A stretch of DNA of 37,252 nt. It comes from Chitinophagaceae bacterium. GTDB lineage: Bacteria; Bacteroidota; Bacteroidia; Chitinophagales; REEL01. Position 1 is the stretch's first letter. Each line of letters starts with the position of its first letter. Position numbers and translations under genes: made by a program. Below the pieces are notes generated by a model that was not told the DNA's origin, ran no database searches, and saw nothing but the letters and a program-made list of their open reading frames with translations. Of the stretch, positions 34,673-37,252 are shown piece after piece. The DNA is taken from the NCBI GenBank assembly GCA_007695095.1, contig REEL01000147.1, forward strand, positions 1 through 37,252, written 5' to 3'.

Positions 34673-36808
34673 ATGAAAAAAAGAGTTTTATTACTAATCT
34701 GTATTCCGTTAATCACTTTTTTAAGCCTTACAAATTGCAAGCAAGCTGAGCCTATGGTTTATCCCGAAAGCCGCTTAGATGATGTTTCAGATATTTATTT
34801 TGGCGTTGAAGTTAAAGACCCTTTCCGTTGGTTAGAGGATGAAAATTCACCGGAAACCCGGACTTGGGTTAAAAATCAAAATAAATTGACTTTTGATTAT
34901 TTAGAAAGTATTCCTTTTCGAAATCAAATAAAAGAACGCTTGCATGAGCTATGGAATTTTGAAAGATTTTCAGCTCCTTTTTGGAAAGATAATTACTATT
35001 TTTTCAGAAAAAATGATGGAATGCAAAACCAAAGTGTTCTTTATGTCAGTGAAGGTATATCGGGTGAACCAAGGGTATTTATTGATCCCAACGAATTATC
35101 AGAGGATGGTACCATATCACTTAACTCAACGGTAATCTCTCACGATGCAAAATATATGGCATATTCAATTTCGAAAGGGGGCTCAGACTGGAACGAGATC
35201 TTTGTAAAAGATATTGAAAGCGGCAAACAATTAAGCGACCATATTAAGTGGGTGAAGTTTAGCAGCATTGCCTGGCATGGAGATGGCTTTTACTACAGTC
35301 GTTTTGCGGAGCCTGAAAAAGGGAGTGAACTTTCAGCGGCAAATGAATTTCAACAAGTATATTATCATAAACTCGGGACTCCTCAATCAGAAGACCAACT
35401 AATTCATCACGATCCGGAAAGACCTCTCCGCAGATTTTCTGTTTCAGTATCTCAGGATGAAAGATTTCTTATTTTATATAAAAGTGAGGCCACAGGCGGC
35501 AATGCATTATTTATAAAAGACACACAAAAAAAAGATGAGGATTTTAGGCGTATAATCGGTGAATTTAACCATAGAAACATTTTCATTGGACATGACAACG
35601 GGAAGCCTTTAGTCTTGACCAATTATCTTGCTCCGAGATTCAGATTAGTAAAAATAGACCCAAAGAATCCGCAATCTGATAATTGGACAGATCTTATCCC
35701 TGAATCTGAAAATGTTTTAACATCTGTATCAAAAATAGGCGGGAAACTCATTAGTATATATTTAAAAAATGTTGCTAACAGAGCTTATGTGCATGAATTA
35801 AACGGGGACTTATTGCATGAAATAGAGCTGCCGGCATTGGGTAGTTTAAGTAATTTCAGTGGAAATGAAAATGATAATCATGCATTTTTTACTTTTACTT
35901 CCTTTACCATTCCTTCCAGTGTTTATAAATATAATGTAAAAGAGAATACCTATGAAGTTCATTTTTCTCCGGAATTAGATTTTGATGAGTCAAAATATGA
36001 AACCAAACAGGTTTTTTATGAAAGTAAAGATGGCACAGAAATTCCTATGTTTATCGTGCATAAAAAAGGTATAGAATTAGATGGAAATAATCCTACCATG
36101 CTCTATGGTTACGGAGGTTTTAATGTAAGTCAAAGGCCGGGATTCAGTCTTTCCCGCTTGATTTTACTTGAAAATAACGGAGTGTATGCAGTGGCCAATA
36201 TCAGAGGTGGTGGAGAGTTTGGGCGTGATTGGCATGATGCCGGTCGTCAGTTGAACAGACAAAATGTATTTGATGATTTTATAGCTGCTGCCGAGTATTT
36301 AATAGATAACCAATATACAAATAGTGAAAAGCTGGCTTTACATGGCCGTTCAAATGGCGGGCTTTTAGTTGCAGCGGTTTTAGCTCAGCGACCGGATTTG
36401 TTCAAGGTTGCTCTGCCTGCTGTTGGTGTTTTAGATATGTTACGATATCATAAATTTACCATTGGACGTGCATGGTCTTATGATTACGGAACCAGCGAAG
36501 AGGAAGAGCACTTTCATAATTTGTTGAGTTACTCCCCTTTACACAATCTGAAAGACGGTATTAATTATCCGGCTACTTTAGTAACTACTGCCGATCATGA
36601 CGACAGAGTTGTTCCTGCACATAGTTATAAATTTATAGCTGAGTTGCAACGCAGACATCGTGGAAAAAACCCTGTTTTGATACGAATAGATGTTGATGCC
36701 GGTCACGGAGCAGGCAAACCAACTTCAAAAATCATTGAGGAACAGGCAGATATCTGGAGTTTTATTTTTTACAATATGAATATCACACCGGAAAGGTATA
36801 TTAACTAA
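34673..36808 (+). CDS. Prolyl oligopeptidase (S9) family lipoprotein
   Basis: This serine peptidase cleaves after proline in short peptides. The 711 residues begin with a lipoprotein signal (lipobox LTNC, Cys22), then a seven-bladed beta-propeller opening with DPFRWLEDENSPETRTWV (about 45-430). The alpha/beta-hydrolase domain has the catalytic Ser560 in GRSNGGLL, the Asp in TADHDDRVVP (about 641-644) and His678 in DAGHGAGKP. The NIRGGGEFGRDWH segment is typical of S9A. Lipidation places it in the periplasm or on the surface, unlike the cytosolic family members. The full triad implies it is active. Confidence 0.94.
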   Translation: MKKRVLLLICIPLITFLSLTNCKQAEPMVYPESRLDDVSDIYFGVEVKDPFRWLEDENSPETRTWVKNQNKLTFDYLESIPFRNQIKERLHELWNFERFSAPFWKDNYYFFRKNDGMQNQSVLYVSEGISGEPRVFIDPNELSEDGTISLNSTVISHDAKYMAYSISKGGSDWNEIFVKDIESGKQLSDHIKWVKFSSIAWHGDGFYYSRFAEPEKGSELSAANEFQQVYYHKLGTPQSEDQLIHHDPERPLRRFSVSVSQDERFLILYKSEATGGNALFIKDTQKKDEDFRRIIGEFNHRNIFIGHDNGKPLVLTNYLAPRFRLVKIDPKNPQSDNWTDLIPESENVLTSVSKIGGKLISIYLKNVANRAYVHELNGDLLHEIELPALGSLSNFSGNENDNHAFFTFTSFTIPSSVYKYNVKENTYEVHFSPELDFDESKYETKQVFYESKDGTEIPMFIVHKKGIELDGNNPTMLYGYGGFNVSQRPGFSLSRLILLENNGVYAVANIRGGGEFGRDWHDAGRQLNRQNVFDDFIAAAEYLIDNQYTNSEKLALHGRSNGGLLVAAVLAQRPDLFKVALPAVGVLDMLRYHKFTIGRAWSYDYGTSEEEEHFHNLLSYSPLHNLKDGINYPATLVTTADHDDRVVPAHSYKFIAELQRRHRGKNPVLIRIDVDAGHGAGKPTSKIIEEQADIWSFIFYNMNITPERYIN

Positions 36809-36830
36809 GGAATGATAGAAAACTGAAAAT

Positions 36831-37052
36831 ATGAAAATCGTCAAACTAACCAGTTGTGAAACCTCTTTTGAAGCCAATCTTATAAAGGGAAGGCTTGAAA
36901 ATGAAGGGATCCAATGTTTTCTTACTAATGAAAATTTCAATACTATGATGCCCATTTTTGGTTCTATCTCCGGTGGGGGTATTCATTTAATGATACACGA
37001 ACAGGATTTTGAAAGAGCTAAGTCTATTATTGATACGGATGAAAGTGAGTAG
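36831..37052 (+). CDS. DUF2007-type putative signal-transducing protein
   Basis: This is a 73-residue small soluble protein of the DUF2007 family. It begins VKLTSCETSFEANLIKGRLE, has the central GIQCFLTNEN, and ends HEQDFERAKSIID, which fits a compact ferredoxin-like fold. Function is unknown in the family. It follows the oligopeptidase gene by 22 bases, so it is probably co-transcribed. Its TAG stop touches a short inverted repeat. Confidence 0.85.
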   Translation: MKIVKLTSCETSFEANLIKGRLENEGIQCFLTNENFNTMMPIFGSISGGGIHLMIHEQDFERAKSIIDTDESE

Positions 37053-37180
37053 GGTTCAAAACCCTGTAAGGGGTTCTGTAAGAAACACTCAGCCCTACGT
37101 TTGAAATGGAGTTGCAACAACTTTCCTCTTTCTGTCATGCTGACGTCAGGAAGCATCTCCGTATTAGTGGAGAGACCACT
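37051..37180. repeat. Run of short inverted repeats in the intergenic tail
   Basis: Four hairpin-forming segments lie close together: AGGGTT-CAA-AACCCT (37051-37065), AGTTG-CAA-CAACT (37110-37122), ATGCT...AGCAT around the palindrome CTGACGTCAG (37137-37156), and AGTGG-AGAGA-CCACT (37166-37180). The third resembles intergenic repeats of the GTCATGCTGA...AAGCATCTC type that I recall from other genomes, but I cannot confirm a family. No open reading frame on either strand looks real here. Confidence 0.5.
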
Positions 37181-37223
37181 CACAACATTTTACAGCATAA
37201 TTTTTACATTAAAAATACCTTAC

Positions 37224-37252
37224 TAACCCTTTTTTTTAGAAAAAAAGGGTTA
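37224..37252. terminator. Perfect 13-bp inverted repeat at the window end
   Basis: TAACCC and seven Ts pair with seven As and GGGTTA around a 3-base loop. Both strands carry a T-rich arm, so it may act as a bidirectional terminator. It ends on the last base of the window, which could also reflect an assembly break in a repeat. Confidence 0.55.

Noticed and set aside
36983-37183. 66-residue minus-strand frame (MSGLSTNTEMLPD...) across the tail
   Set aside because: It overlaps the DUF2007 gene on the other strand and its sequence is a read-through of the inverted-repeat tail. No known domain is seen.

Overview
The window looks like chromosomal housekeeping DNA from an uncultured-type member of the Bacteroidota (Bacteroidetes). 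Three things support this. Two large surface proteins end in the 'gliding motility-associated' C-terminal sorting domain used by the type IX secretion system (T9SS). Promoters fit the phylum's TAnnTTTG -7 box instead of TATAAT. Genes start behind A-rich leaders without Shine-Dalgarno sites, and IspG has the long insert-bearing form. The DNA is AT-rich throughout and no phage, integrase or transposase gene is visible.

Layout. 1-2914: a tight cysC-cysD-cysN operon that makes APS and PAPS from sulfate. 2927-3404: a tandem 170-bp repeat whose units each carry a strong minus-strand terminator and a decayed roughly 32-codon reading frame with a CxxC motif, lying just downstream of a gene for a receiver-like protein that lacks its phosphoacceptor Asp. 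3983-8334 (minus): parE, a bifunctional NAD(P)HX repair enzyme and an NlpC/P60 cell-wall peptidase. 8452-9411: a secreted beta-rich protein. 9540-9614: tRNA-Val(GAC). 9636-11658: divergent lipoprotein genes (PQQ-type sugar dehydrogenase and DUF4197). 11780-11866: tRNA-Ser(TGA). 12136-13674: a GNAT-nitrilase fusion. 13675-19178 (minus): a VWA-like membrane protein, fabG, sucD and an MlaEF-type lipid ABC transporter. 19321-22836: an SDR-ispG-inositol monophosphatase operon. 22851-26615: a ChaN-like protein, a PLP-dependent Cys/Met enzyme and NADP isocitrate dehydrogenase. 26616-33067 (minus): a three-gene surface operon of two T9SS cargo proteins and a cysteine-rich lipoprotein. 33201-36808: cmk, a PH-domain membrane protein and a prolyl oligopeptidase lipoprotein. 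36831-37252: a DUF2007 protein followed by a tail full of short inverted repeats that runs to the last base.

How the genes relate. The metabolic content is ordinary: sulfate activation, two TCA-cycle enzymes (SucD, IDH), fatty-acid synthesis (FabG), isoprenoid synthesis (IspG), nucleotide metabolism (Cmk) and metabolite repair (Nnr). The accessory content is the T9SS surface operon and the terminator-bearing repeat array.

I found no defence system, CRISPR array or mobile element. The strongest candidates for something undescribed are the 170-bp repeat with its decayed small reading frame, and the conserved-looking surface operon whose last gene encodes a lipoprotein with four consecutive cysteines. 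Both are inferences from sequence alone.
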